Positions 27,584-35,965 of a stretch of 64,000 bases of DNA are shown in pieces. The stretch spans positions 1-64,000 of the forward strand of contig JADZEB010000016.1 of the NCBI GenBank assembly GCA_020850755.1. Direction: 5' to 3'. A program made the position numbers and the translations under genes. Each line of letters starts with the position of its first letter. The first letter of the stretch is position 1. Below the pieces are notes generated by a model. That model saw nothing but the letters and a program-made list of their open reading frames with translations, had not been told where the DNA came from and did not search any database. Source of the stretch: Alphaproteobacteria bacterium. Lineage in GTDB: Bacteria; Pseudomonadota; Alphaproteobacteria; Acetobacterales; Acetobacteraceae.

Positions 27584-28753
27584 CTACCCCGCGGCGACCT
27601 CCTGCATGATCGGCCAGACCTCGGACTGGGTTTCGTAGCCCGTGCCGGGGTTCTCGGGCAGGCCAACATGGCCGTTCTGCACAGGAATGTTGTCGGCGAA
27701 CCCTGAAAACGGCTTGAACACGTCTGGATAGGCCTCGCAGCCGCCAAGTTGCAGCCCTGCCGCAAGATGCAAGGACAAGAGGTGCCCGCCATGCGGCACG
27801 ACTCGGCGCCCAGACCAGCCGAGCGGGTGGAGCATGTCCAGAATGCGAAGATACTCGGTGACTCCATAGGACAGGGTGCAGTCGAATTGCAGCCAGTCGC
27901 GGTCAGGGCGGAAGCCGCCGTGGCGGACCAGGTTGCGGGCATCGGGCATCGAAAAAAGATTCTCGCCCGTGGCCAGAGGCGGCGCATAGACCTCGGCCAG
28001 CTTCGCATGCAGCGCATAGTCGAGCGGATCGACCGGCTCCTCGAAGAAGGCCAGGTTGAATGGCGCCATCGCCCGCCCGTAGGCCATCGCCTCGGTCTCG
28101 TCGAAGCGGGCATTGGCATCGACCGCCAGCCTTGGCCCCTCGCCCACCTCGACCAAAGCCGCCTCGATCCGAGCCATGTCCTCGGCCAGCGGCGCACCGC
28201 CGATCTTGATCTTGCAGGTCTCGTAGCCGCGATCGAGATAGCTGCGCAGTTCCGCGCGCAACGCCTCGGGACCCTTGCCTGGATAGTAGTAGCCGCCGGC
28301 GGCGTAGACCCAGACGCGTTCGTCCCACTTGCCGCCGTTGAAGCGCTCGGCCAGCAGGCGGCAGAGCGGCTTGCCCTCGATCTTCGCCACCGCGTCCCAG
28401 ATCGCGATATCGAGCAGCGCCACCGCCACCGAACGCTCGCCATGCCCGCCCGGCTTCTCGTTCCGCATCGCGATGCGGTGCAGCGCGAAGGGATCGAGAT
28501 TGTCGCGCGCGGGGTCGCGATACTCCTTCGGATCGGCGCCCATGATGCGCTTGATGAAGCGCTCGCGCAGCAGCCCCTGCGCGGCGTAGCGGCCATTGGT
28601 GTTGAAGGCGAAGCCCACCACCGGCTTGCCCTCGCGCACCACGTCGGTCACCACCGCGACGACGCTGACAGTCATCTGGCTGAAGTCGATCACGGCATTG
28701 CTGATGGCCGACTTGACGCCATAGACGCCATCGCGGATCGCTAGGATCTTCAT
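27584..28753 (-). CDS. Mandelate racemase/enolase-superfamily dehydratase, D-tartrate dehydratase-like
   Basis: A 389-residue acid-sugar dehydratase of the enolase superfamily, the length of characterised D-tartrate dehydratase. Visible chemistry: KIKIGG (KxK base motif, about residue 183), metal ligands in AVDANARFD, FFEEPVDPLDY and ATGENLFS, and the general-acid/base His in VVPHGGHLLSLHLAAG. The long N-terminal capping domain includes GRYAAQGLLRERFIKRI. The expected reaction, D-tartrate to oxaloacetate plus water, is by family resemblance. It is followed upstream on the same strand by a 2-hydroxyacid dehydrogenase gene, consistent with a hydroxy-acid locus. Related acid sugars remain possible substrates. 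Confidence 0.8.
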   Translation of the reverse strand: MKILAIRDGVYGVKSAISNAVIDFSQMTVSVVAVVTDVVREGKPVVGFAFNTNGRYAAQGLLRERFIKRIMGADPKEYRDPARDNLDPFALHRIAMRNEKPGGHGERSVAVALLDIAIWDAVAKIEGKPLCRLLAERFNGGKWDERVWVYAAGGYYYPGKGPEALRAELRSYLDRGYETCKIKIGGAPLAEDMARIEAALVEVGEGPRLAVDANARFDETEAMAYGRAMAPFNLAFFEEPVDPLDYALHAKLAEVYAPPLATGENLFSMPDARNLVRHGGFRPDRDWLQFDCTLSYGVTEYLRILDMLHPLGWSGRRVVPHGGHLLSLHLAAGLQLGGCEAYPDVFKPFSGFADNIPVQNGHVGLPENPGTGYETQSEVWPIMQEVAAG

Positions 28754-28808
28754 GGGCTTGCTTCCTCGGGGCTCGGAACGAGCGGGGTACCAAACCGGCC
28801 ACGCCGGT

Positions 28809-29765
28809 TCAAGCGACGCGATGCAGAAGCGGGCCGCCGGCACCGGCGCGCAGGCGCCGGCAATTCTCCACCGCCACGCCCAGGCTGCGCTCGATCGTGC
28901 CGCCGGTCAGCCAGGCGATGTGCGGGGCGAGCACGACATTGGGCAGTTGCAGAAGGGCCTCGCCGGCCGGCACCGGCTCCTCGGCGAAGACATCGAGGCC
29001 GGCCGCGGCAAGCCGGCCCGAGCGCAGCGCCGCCACCAGCGCCGGCTGATCGACCAGGCCCCCGCGCGCGGTGTTGACCAGGATCGCGCCGGGCTTCATG
29101 GCGGCAAGCGCGGCGGCATCGATCATGCGCGCAGTTTCGGGCAGCAGCGGCACATGCAGCGACAGGATGTCGGCCTGGGCGAGCAGATCGGGCAGCGGCA
29201 GGAAGCGCGCGGCGGGCGGCGCCTCGGCCTTTGGCGCGCGCGCCGTGTAGGCGAGCTTGGCACCCAAGGCCAGCAGCGCCGGGGCCAGCAGGCGCGGGAT
29301 GGCGCCGAAGCCCACCAGCCCGACGGTGCGCCCCGCAAGCTCGCCGAACCGGTCGGGCAGCGCCGCGGGCAACGCCCAGCCCTGCCCCGCCCGCGTCGCC
29401 TCGTGCAGCAGGGGCAGGCAGCGCAGCGCCGCCAGCATCAGGAGCAGCGTCATCTCGGCCACCGCCTGGCTGTTGGTGCCCGGCATGTTGCAGACCGCGA
29501 TACCGGCGCGCTTCGCCGCCTCGAGGTCGATCGTGTTCACCCCCACCCCCACCTTCTGGATCAGCCTCAGGCACGGGGCGGCGGCGATATGCGCCGCAGT
29601 AACCGGCCGCAGCACGTGCCACAGCACCTCGGCCTCTTCCATCAGCGCGGCGAAGCGGGCATCGTCCGCCTCCGGGCAGGGCGCGACATCGAGCCCCTCG
29701 GCCGAGAGGGCGGCAAGCCTGGCGGCGAGGCCCGGACTGACATCGTAGTGGAAGATGACCTTCAT
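28809..29765 (-). CDS. D-isomer-specific 2-hydroxyacid dehydrogenase (hydroxypyruvate/glyoxylate reductase-like)
   Basis: A 318-residue NAD(P)-dependent enzyme. The cofactor domain has VGLVGFGAIPRLLAPALLALG; the substrate site has VGVGVNTIDLEAAKRAGI. The catalytic Arg is in NTARGGLVDQPAL, the Glu in LDVFAEEPVP and the His in LAPHIAWLTG. Members reduce hydroxypyruvate, glyoxylate or related 2-keto acids. The start is the ATG at 29763-29765. It is divergent from the kinase/enolase pair (69 bases) and lies behind the tartrate-dehydratase-like gene. In this company hydroxypyruvate to D-glycerate is an attractive activity, but the substrate is inference. Confidence 0.85.
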   Translation of the reverse strand: MKVIFHYDVSPGLAARLAALSAEGLDVAPCPEADDARFAALMEEAEVLWHVLRPVTAAHIAAAPCLRLIQKVGVGVNTIDLEAAKRAGIAVCNMPGTNSQAVAEMTLLLMLAALRCLPLLHEATRAGQGWALPAALPDRFGELAGRTVGLVGFGAIPRLLAPALLALGAKLAYTARAPKAEAPPAARFLPLPDLLAQADILSLHVPLLPETARMIDAAALAAMKPGAILVNTARGGLVDQPALVAALRSGRLAAAGLDVFAEEPVPAGEALLQLPNVVLAPHIAWLTGGTIERSLGVAVENCRRLRAGAGGPLLHRVA

Positions 29766-29833
29766 CCGTCCCTGCTCCCCGCTGCTGGTTCCGCCCTGCC
29801 CGCCCTCGGGCATGGCACCGACAAGCGCCTAGC

Positions 29834-30847
29834 ATGTCCGAAGGCGAAATCGTAGCCGGGCTGCGCCGGCTCGGCCTGTGGTCGGGGCCGGGCGCGCCGT
29901 CGATGACCGCCCTTGCCGGCGGCGTCTCCTCCGACATCTGGCGGGTCGATCTGCCCGATGGCCCGGTGTGCGTGAAGCGTGCGCTCGCCCGGCTCAAGGT
30001 CGCGGCCGAGTGGCGCGCCCCGGTCGGGCGCAACGCCTTCGAGTGGGCCTATATGGAGCGGGTCGGGCGGATCGTGCCGGGCTTCGTCCCGCGCCTGGTT
30101 GCGCGCGACGAGGCGGCGGGCCTGTTCGTCATGGCCTGGCTGCCGCCCGAGCGCTACCGGCTGTGGAAGACGATGCTGCGCGAGGGCGAGGCCGAGCCCG
30201 CCCACGCCGCCGCGCTCGGCCGGGCGGTCGCCGCCGTGCATGCCGCGACCGCCGGCCGGGCCGAGATCGCACGCGCCTTCCCCACCGGCGAGGCGTTCCA
30301 CGCCCTGCGCATCGAGCCCTATCTGCTCGCCACCGCCGCCCGCCACCCCGAGCTCACCGGGGCGCTGGTGGCGCTGGCCGGCATCACCGCCAGCCAGCGC
30401 AAGGTGCTGGTGCATGGCGATGTCAGCCCGAAGAACATCCTGATCGGCCCCGACGGGCCGGTGCTGCTCGATGCCGAATGCGCCTGGTATGGCGAGCCGG
30501 CCTTCGACCCGGCCTTCTGCCTCAACCACCTGCTGCTGAAATGCCTGTGGAACCGCGCCGCCGCGCCACGTTTCCTCGCCTGCTTCGCCGCGCTGGCGGA
30601 GCAGTATCTCGCCGGCGCCGACTGGGAGGAGCCGGGGGCGCTGGAGCGGCGCATCGCACGCCTTCTGCCCGGCCTCCTGCTCGCGCGCGTGGACGGGAAA
30701 AGCCCGGTCGAGTATGTCACCGCCGAGGCGGACAAGGCGCTGGTGCGCCATGTTGCGCGCGCGCTCCTGCGCGCCCCGCCCGACCGGCTGGCGGCGGTGG
30801 CCGCGGCGTGGCGCGCGGCGCTGCTCGCCCACGGCATCGCCGCCTAG
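29834..30847 (+). CDS. Aminoglycoside phosphotransferase-fold small-molecule kinase
   Basis: A 337-residue kinase-like protein of the APH superfamily. The N-lobe has LAGGVSSDIWRVDLPDG and VCVKRAL (ATP Lys). The catalytic loop is LVHGDVSPKNIL (Asp base and Asn), and the metal-binding segment is LLDAECAWYGEPAFD. Overall it resembles methylthioribose-kinase or homoserine-kinase-like APH proteins acting on small metabolites more than antibiotic-resistance enzymes. The enolase-like gene follows 39 bases downstream, so product of one could be substrate of the other. A phosphorylated hydroxy acid, for example 2-phosphoglycerate from glycerate, is a testable guess. Confidence 0.82.
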   Translation: MSEGEIVAGLRRLGLWSGPGAPSMTALAGGVSSDIWRVDLPDGPVCVKRALARLKVAAEWRAPVGRNAFEWAYMERVGRIVPGFVPRLVARDEAAGLFVMAWLPPERYRLWKTMLREGEAEPAHAAALGRAVAAVHAATAGRAEIARAFPTGEAFHALRIEPYLLATAARHPELTGALVALAGITASQRKVLVHGDVSPKNILIGPDGPVLLDAECAWYGEPAFDPAFCLNHLLLKCLWNRAAAPRFLACFAALAEQYLAGADWEEPGALERRIARLLPGLLLARVDGKSPVEYVTAEADKALVRHVARALLRAPPDRLAAVAAAWRAALLAHGIAA

Positions 30848-30886
30848 ACCGATCCCAAGCCCCCGCACCGCAAGGACACCGCCCGC

Positions 30887-32185
30887 ATGCCCAACACCGC
30901 GATCGAGAGCGTCACCGGCCTGTGCGTCTGGGACAGCCGCGGCCGCCCTACCGTGGAAGCCTGCGTGCGGCTTGCCTGCGGCGCCGAGGGGCGCGCGATC
31001 GCGCCCGCCGGCGCCTCCACCGGCTCGGGCGAAGCGGTCGATCTGCGCGATGGCGGGCACGCGCTCGGCGGGCTCGGCGTGGCGCGGGCGGTGGCGAACG
31101 TCGCCGAGGGGATCGCCCCGGCGCTGGCCGGCATGGACGCCGACGACCAGGAAGCGATCGACGCGGCGATGATCGAACTCGACGGCACGGCGAACAAGGG
31201 CCGGCTCGGCGGCAACGCCATGATCGCCGTCTCGATGGCGGTGGCGCACGCCGCCGCCGCCGCGCATGACCAGCCGCTCTGGCGCTACCTGCGCGCGCGC
31301 GAAGGCGTCGATGGCGCGGTGGTGCTGCCGATGCCCGAGATCCAGATCTTCGGCGGCGGCGCCCATGCCGGCCGGCGCGTCGATGTGCAGGACTTCATGG
31401 CCATGCCGATCGGGGCCGAGAGCTTCGCCGAGGCTTGCGTCATGACCGCCGAGGTGTATCGCGCCGCCGGCGCGATCATGGGCAAGCGCGGCAAGCTGAT
31501 GGGTGTCGCCGACGAGGGCGGCTTCTGGCCCGCCTTCGACACCAACGAGGAAGCGATCGAGGCGCTGCTGGAAGCGATCGAGAAGGCAGGCTTCGTGCCG
31601 GGCGAGGAGGTGGCGATCAGCCTCGACATCGCCGCCTCGGAACTGCATCGCGACGGGCTCTATAGCTTGGGGCTGGAGAAGCGCGCGCTCGACAGCGACG
31701 CCATGGCGGCGATGGTGCTCGACTGGGTGAACCGCTACCCGATCGTATCGGTGGAGGACCCGCTCGGCGAGCACGACCCCGATGGGCTTGCGCGCTTCAC
31801 CGCCGCGGCACTCGGGCGCGTGCAGGTGGTGGGCGATGACGCGGTGGTGACAAGCGCTGCGCGCATCGCCGCCCTTGCCGCACGCGGGGCCTGCAACACG
31901 GCGCTGATCAAGCCGAACCAGGCCGGCACGCTGAGCGAGACGCTGGCGGCGGTGAAGGCCGCGCGCGCGGAAGGCTGGGGCGCGATCGTCTCGGCCCGCT
32001 CGGGCGAGACCGAGGACGTGACGATCGTCCATCTCGCTCTCGGCTGGGGCGTGGAGCAGCTCAAGGTCGGCTCCTTCGCGCGCTCCGAGCGCATAGCGAA
32101 ATGGAACGAGGCGATCCGGATCGAGGATGCGCTCGGCCAGGGCGCGCGCTTCGCCACCGGCCTGCCCTTTCCGCTTTCGCAATGA
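30887..32185 (+). CDS. Divergent enolase (phosphopyruvate hydratase-like) paralogue
   Basis: A 432-residue enolase-fold protein. Conserved pieces are DSRGRPTVE, GASTGSGEAVDLRDG (Ser44, yeast Ser39), GGGAHAGRRVDVQDFM (His160), ADEGGF, SLDIAASE, VEDPLGEHD, VVGDDAVVT, LIKPNQAGTLSET, ARSGETED and KVGSFARSERIAKWNE. By recalled alignment to yeast enolase, metal ligands D246/E295/D320 and bases E211/K345/K396 are kept. Yeast E168 is Asp169 here (QDFM for QEFM) and phosphate-binding His373 is Ala370 (VSARSGE for VSHRSGE). It is therefore unlikely to be the housekeeping enolase and may act on another substrate. It follows the APH-fold kinase. Confidence 0.85.
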   Translation: MPNTAIESVTGLCVWDSRGRPTVEACVRLACGAEGRAIAPAGASTGSGEAVDLRDGGHALGGLGVARAVANVAEGIAPALAGMDADDQEAIDAAMIELDGTANKGRLGGNAMIAVSMAVAHAAAAAHDQPLWRYLRAREGVDGAVVLPMPEIQIFGGGAHAGRRVDVQDFMAMPIGAESFAEACVMTAEVYRAAGAIMGKRGKLMGVADEGGFWPAFDTNEEAIEALLEAIEKAGFVPGEEVAISLDIAASELHRDGLYSLGLEKRALDSDAMAAMVLDWVNRYPIVSVEDPLGEHDPDGLARFTAAALGRVQVVGDDAVVTSAARIAALAARGACNTALIKPNQAGTLSETLAAVKAARAEGWGAIVSARSGETEDVTIVHLALGWGVEQLKVGSFARSERIAKWNEAIRIEDALGQGARFATGLPFPLSQ

Positions 32186-32278
32186 CAGCCATGTGATATT
32201 TTGGCGGCGGTGCGCCCGATTTGTTGACGCGGGCGCAGACGTGGTCTAGCGGCGCATCGCGAAGAACAGGAGCCCGCC

Positions 32279-32866
32279 ATGCCGTCGTCCGCTTCGTCCT
32301 CCGCCTCGGATTCCAATCCCTGGTTGTTCTTCAAACGCTGGCTCGCCCATCCCCTGGAAATGGGCTCGATCATCCCCTCCTCTCCCGCGCTCTGCCGTCG
32401 CCTCGTCGCGCAGTGCCACCTTGCCCCGGGCGAGATGGTGCTGGAGCTTGGCGCCGGCACGGGCGTTGTCAGCCGCGCGCTGCTGGACAGCGGGCTCTCG
32501 CCCGAGCGACTGGCGGTGGTCGAGATCGTGCGCGAGATGGCCGACTGGCTGCGCCAGTCCCTGCCCGGCGCGAACGTCATCTGCGGCGACGCGCGCGAGT
32601 TGCCGAACCTGATCCCGGCCTCGATGCAGGGGCGCATCGGCGCGGTCATCTGCGGCATCCCGCTGGTGCTGCTGCCGCTTACCGAGCAGCGGCGCTTCAT
32701 CGACGCGATCGAGGCGGTGGCGCCGGGCAAGGGCTTCCTGCACTACTCCTACTGCATCACCTCGCCCCTGCCCTGGCGCAAGCATGGCTTGACCGCGCGG
32801 CGCGAGGCGTGGACGCCGCTCAACTTCCCGCCCGCATCGGTCTGGCGCTACCAGCCGGCGCGCTGA
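32279..32866 (+). CDS. SAM-dependent methyltransferase, phospholipid N-methyltransferase (PmtA)-like
   Basis: A 195-residue class I methyltransferase. The N-terminus (WLFFKRWLAHPLEMGSIIPSSPALCRRL) resembles the amphipathic membrane-binding segment of alphaproteobacterial PmtA. The SAM motif is VLELGAGTGVVSRALLDSG, with VVEIVREMADWL (acidic ribose contact) and VICGDARELPNL following. PmtA enzymes convert phosphatidylethanolamine to phosphatidylcholine. rRNA-adenine-dimethylase-like relatives share the fold, so the assignment is probable, not certain. A convergent hairpin follows at 32884-32927. Confidence 0.78.
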   Translation: MPSSASSSASDSNPWLFFKRWLAHPLEMGSIIPSSPALCRRLVAQCHLAPGEMVLELGAGTGVVSRALLDSGLSPERLAVVEIVREMADWLRQSLPGANVICGDARELPNLIPASMQGRIGAVICGIPLVLLPLTEQRRFIDAIEAVAPGKGFLHYSYCITSPLPWRKHGLTARREAWTPLNFPPASVWRYQPAR

Positions 32867-32883
32867 CAAGCGCCGCCGCGCAC

Positions 32884-32927
32884 AAAGAGAAAGGGCGCGC
32901 CCGGCGGGCACGCCCCTTCTGTCTCTC
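32884..32927. terminator. Hairpin between two converging genes, probable bidirectional terminator
   Basis: AAGGGCG (32891-32897) pairs with CGCCCCTT (32911-32918) with one bulged base, and the outer GAGA/TCTC bases extend the stem. It sits between the methyltransferase stop (32866) and the minus-strand oxidoreductase stop (32946). T-rich sequence follows on each strand but no clean run. Confidence 0.45.
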
Positions 32928-32945
32928 GTTCCGGGCGCGCGCCGG

Positions 32946-34181
32946 TCAACGCGTCATCGGGATCTCGGCCTCTGTGCCGGTGGGATAGATGCGCCGCACA
33001 TCCTCGCGCCGCTGCAGCCACCAGCCATAGGTGCGCGGCAGGAGGTCGAGATAGTCGGGCACGCCCAGCTCCTTGGCCGCATGCACCGGCCAATAGGGAT
33101 TCCACATCAGCTCGCGCGCCAGCGCGACGAGGTCGGCCTTGCCCTCCTGCAGGATCGCCTCGGCATGCCTGGCCTCGGTGATCAGGCCCACGACCATCGT
33201 CGTGATGTCGGCTTCCTTGCGGATGCGCTCGGCATAGGGGACGTGATAGCCCGGCACGCGCGGCACGATCGCCACCGTCAGCGGGCCGTTGATGCCGCCC
33301 GAGGAGGTATCGACCACATCCACCCCGCGCGCCTTCAGCTCTTTGGCCAGCGCCACCGTGTCGTTGATGTCCCAGTGCCCGCCCTTGCCGTCCACTGCCG
33401 AGGTGCGGAAGAAGAGCGGCATCTCCTTGGGCCAGGCCGCGCGCACGGCCTCGACCAGCTCCAGCCCGAAGCGCATCCGCCCCTGCAAGTCGCCGCCATA
33501 GCCGTCGGTGCGGTGGTTGACGATCGGCGAGAGGAACTGCTGGATCAGGTAGCCATGCGCGCCATGCACCTCGCAGATGTCGAAGCCGGCCTCCAGCGTG
33601 CGCAGGGTGGCGACGCGGTAATCCTCGATCGCCTGGCGGATATCGTCGCGGTCCATCTCCTTCGGCGCGATCGCGCCCGCGCCCACTGGCACCGGCGAGG
33701 AGGAGATGCCCTGCCACGGCGCCTCGCCATCCTTGGCGTCCTCGGGGCGGAGCGGGCGGAAGCCGTCCCATGGCGCCTTGCACGCGGCCTTGCGCCCGGC
33801 ATGGCCGAGCTGCATCGCCGAGGCCGCGCCGCGCGCGCGGATGAAGTCGGTGATGCGCCGCATCGCCTTCACCTGCTTGTCGGTGTAGATGCCGGCGCAG
33901 TGATAGGTCTTGCGCGCGCTTTCGACGACGGCGGTCTCCTCACAGAAGACGATGCCGGCCCCGCCCATCGCGAACTGGCCGAGATGCACAAGGTGCCAGT
34001 CGGTCGGCGTCCCATCCTCCGAGGAATACTGGCACATGGGCGAGACGACGATGCGGTTGCGGATGGTCAGGCCGCGGATCTGCATCGGCTGGAACAGGAG
34101 CGGCAGATCGGGCTTGCCGCCGCCCGAACGGTTGCCATCCGCCGCCTCGCGCACGGGGTTTTCATGGGCGTTGGCGGTCAT
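32946..34181 (-). CDS. NADH:flavin oxidoreductase, old yellow enzyme family (YqjM-like)
   Basis: A 411-residue FMN-dependent ene-reductase-type TIM barrel. It has LFQPMQIRGLTIRNRIVVSPMCQYSS (FMN loop with the Cys of the YqjM subgroup), GFDICEVHGAHGYLIQQFLSP, NHRTDGYGG and the C-terminal KADLVALARELMWNPYWP. YqjM-class enzymes reduce activated C=C bonds with NADPH. The start at 34179-34181 (MTANAHEN) has AAGGAGA about 6 bases upstream on the coding strand; in-frame residues further upstream are not OYE-like. Physiological substrate unknown. The upstream neighbour on the same strand is a nu-class GST. Confidence 0.9.
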   Translation of the reverse strand: MTANAHENPVREAADGNRSGGGKPDLPLLFQPMQIRGLTIRNRIVVSPMCQYSSEDGTPTDWHLVHLGQFAMGGAGIVFCEETAVVESARKTYHCAGIYTDKQVKAMRRITDFIRARGAASAMQLGHAGRKAACKAPWDGFRPLRPEDAKDGEAPWQGISSSPVPVGAGAIAPKEMDRDDIRQAIEDYRVATLRTLEAGFDICEVHGAHGYLIQQFLSPIVNHRTDGYGGDLQGRMRFGLELVEAVRAAWPKEMPLFFRTSAVDGKGGHWDINDTVALAKELKARGVDVVDTSSGGINGPLTVAIVPRVPGYHVPYAERIRKEADITTMVVGLITEARHAEAILQEGKADLVALARELMWNPYWPVHAAKELGVPDYLDLLPRTYGWWLQRREDVRRIYPTGTEAEIPMTR

Positions 34182-34300
34182 GGTCGGTCTCCTTGGCATG
34201 AAACGGTGTGCTGCCGGATGGCCCGGCCGGGCGCGAAGTCTAGGGGCGGAGCGCCCGGCCGACAACCGGACGCCCCGCATCGGAATCGAACCGGGCGCGC

Positions 34301-34996
34301 CTAGCGCCTTGCGAACTGCGTCGCGCCGAACATCACGTCGCGCTCCTTGTCGGTGATCGGGGCAGAGCGCTGCTTGTCGGCCAGCACCTGGACGGCCTTC
34401 TGCACCGCCGGGCGCGCGGCGATACGATCGACCCACGCCTTGACCTCGGGATAGTCGGCAAGCGGCACGCCGCGCGTATCGCTGCCGCGCACCCACGGCC
34501 AGGCGGCCATGTCGGCGATCGAGTATTCATCGCCGGCGAGATAGGGCGCCTCGGCCAGGCGCTTTGCCAGGACTCGCATCAGCCGCTGGGTCTCGTTCAT
34601 GTAGCGCTCGACCGGATAAGCGAGCTTCTCCTTGGCGTAGTTCCGGAAATGGTTGAGCTGCCCGAACATCGGCCCGATGCCGCCCATCTGGAACATCAGC
34701 CATTGCAGGCAGGTATAGCGCGCGATGCCGTCGGCGGGGATGAAGCGCCCGGTCTTCTCGGCGAGGTAGATCAGGATCGCACCGGACTCGAACAGGGCGA
34801 GCCGCCGCCCGCCGGGGCCGTCGGGATCCACGATCGCCGGGATGCGGTGGTTGGGCGTGATCGCCAGGAACTCGGGCTTGAACTGCTCGCCCGCGCGGAT
34901 ATCCACCGGCACCACCTTGTAGGGCAGGCCGCACTCCTCCAGCATGATGTGCACCTTGTGGCCGTTCGGCGTGGGCCAGGTCCAGACCTCGATCAT
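34301..34996 (-). CDS. Nu-class glutathione transferase (YfcG-like)
   Basis: A 231-residue GST, third nu-class paralogue in the window. The N-terminus MIEVWTWPTPNGHKVHIMLEECG has Thr9 and Asn11 in the active-site positions; RIPAIVD carries the cis-Pro and ESGAILIYLAEKTG the glutathione-binding Glu-Ser. The C-terminal domain includes WLMFQMGGIGPMFGQLNHF and DEYSIADMAAWPWV. It is about 15 residues longer at the C-terminus than the copy at 7908-8558. Likely disulfide or peroxide reductase with glutathione. It precedes the OYE gene on the same strand by about 120 bases. Confidence 0.9.
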   Translation of the reverse strand: MIEVWTWPTPNGHKVHIMLEECGLPYKVVPVDIRAGEQFKPEFLAITPNHRIPAIVDPDGPGGRRLALFESGAILIYLAEKTGRFIPADGIARYTCLQWLMFQMGGIGPMFGQLNHFRNYAKEKLAYPVERYMNETQRLMRVLAKRLAEAPYLAGDEYSIADMAAWPWVRGSDTRGVPLADYPEVKAWVDRIAARPAVQKAVQVLADKQRSAPITDKERDVMFGATQFARR

Positions 34997-35147
34997 CGCG
35001 TGCTCCTTCGCGTTGCGCGCTGCGGTTGCGGCGCGATCCTGGCACCGGGCGGCTGGACAGGCAACCGCGCCGCCGCGACAATCACGCGCATATCATCGCA
35101 TCGGCGCGCCACACCGGCCGCGCCCACCCAGGATGGAGGTTCGCAAG

Positions 35148-35927
35148 ATGGCTGAAGCCGCGCAGGAGCTGGCGGGGCGCGTGGCGCTGGTCACGGGCAG
35201 CGCGCGCAACATCGGACGCGCGACCATGCTGGAACTGGCCCGCGCCGGCGCTGCCGTGGTGGTGCATGGCCGCACCGAGACCGAGGAGGCGCGCTCGACC
35301 TTCGCCGAAGCCAAGGCGCAGGGCGCCAGGGCGATCCTCGCCTGCGGCGACATCTCCCGCGAGGAGGAGATGGCCGAGGTTATCCGCCGCGCCGTGGGCG
35401 AGCTGGGCGGGCTCGACATCATCGTGAACAACGCCGCGCTGCGCAAGACGACGCCCTTCCCCAGGATCACCCTGGCCGAGTGGCGCCACATCGTCGGCAC
35501 GGCGCTCGACGGGGCCTTCATCACCTCGATGCTGGCCGTGCCGCACCTGATCGAGCGCGCCAAGGCCGGGCCCGGCACCGGGCGCATCCTCGGCATCGGC
35601 GGCATGACCGCGAACAAGGGCGCCAAGGGCCGCGCCCATGTGATGGCGACCAAGGCGGGGCTGGCCGGGCTGATGCGCGGCATGGCGCTCGACCTGGCCG
35701 AGCACGGCATCACCTGCAACACGGTGTCGGTGGGCTCCTTCGACACCGATCGCAAGGGCTCGTCCTCGGTCGTTCCGACCTACCAGGCCAATCTCGACAT
35801 CCCGCTCGGGCGCAAGGGCGTGCCGCAGGACATTGCCGGCGTGATCCGCTTCCTGTGCGGCCCGGCGGCCGCCTACATCACCGGCCAGAACATCCAGGTG
35901 AATGGCGGGGCGTGGCTGGGGCTGTAG
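35148..35927 (+). CDS. SDR-family oxidoreductase with altered catalytic site
   Basis: A 259-residue short-chain dehydrogenase fold. The cofactor loop is VTGSARNIGRATMLELA (TGxxxNIG), with IIVNNAALRKTTPF and the C-terminal LCGPAAAYITGQNIQVNGGAW. The usual Tyr-x3-Lys is replaced: the segment reads GRAHVMATKAGLAGLMRG, so Val165 occupies the Tyr position with Lys169 kept and His164 beside it. This differs from the SDR at 6392, which has Ser there. The ATG at 35148 is chosen because GGATGGAGG lies about 8-16 bases upstream; an in-frame ATG at 35133 adds five residues. Substrate unknown. Confidence 0.85.
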   Translation: MAEAAQELAGRVALVTGSARNIGRATMLELARAGAAVVVHGRTETEEARSTFAEAKAQGARAILACGDISREEEMAEVIRRAVGELGGLDIIVNNAALRKTTPFPRITLAEWRHIVGTALDGAFITSMLAVPHLIERAKAGPGTGRILGIGGMTANKGAKGRAHVMATKAGLAGLMRGMALDLAEHGITCNTVSVGSFDTDRKGSSSVVPTYQANLDIPLGRKGVPQDIAGVIRFLCGPAAAYITGQNIQVNGGAWLGL

Positions 35928-35965
35928 CCCCGCCACGCTTGCCGCGCCCGCGTGCGCCCCGCACC

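Noticed and set aside
31200-32185. Annotating the enolase-like gene as housekeeping eno
   Set aside because: The loss of the His in VSHRSGE and the Glu-to-Asp change in QEFM make it atypical; the gene symbol was withheld.
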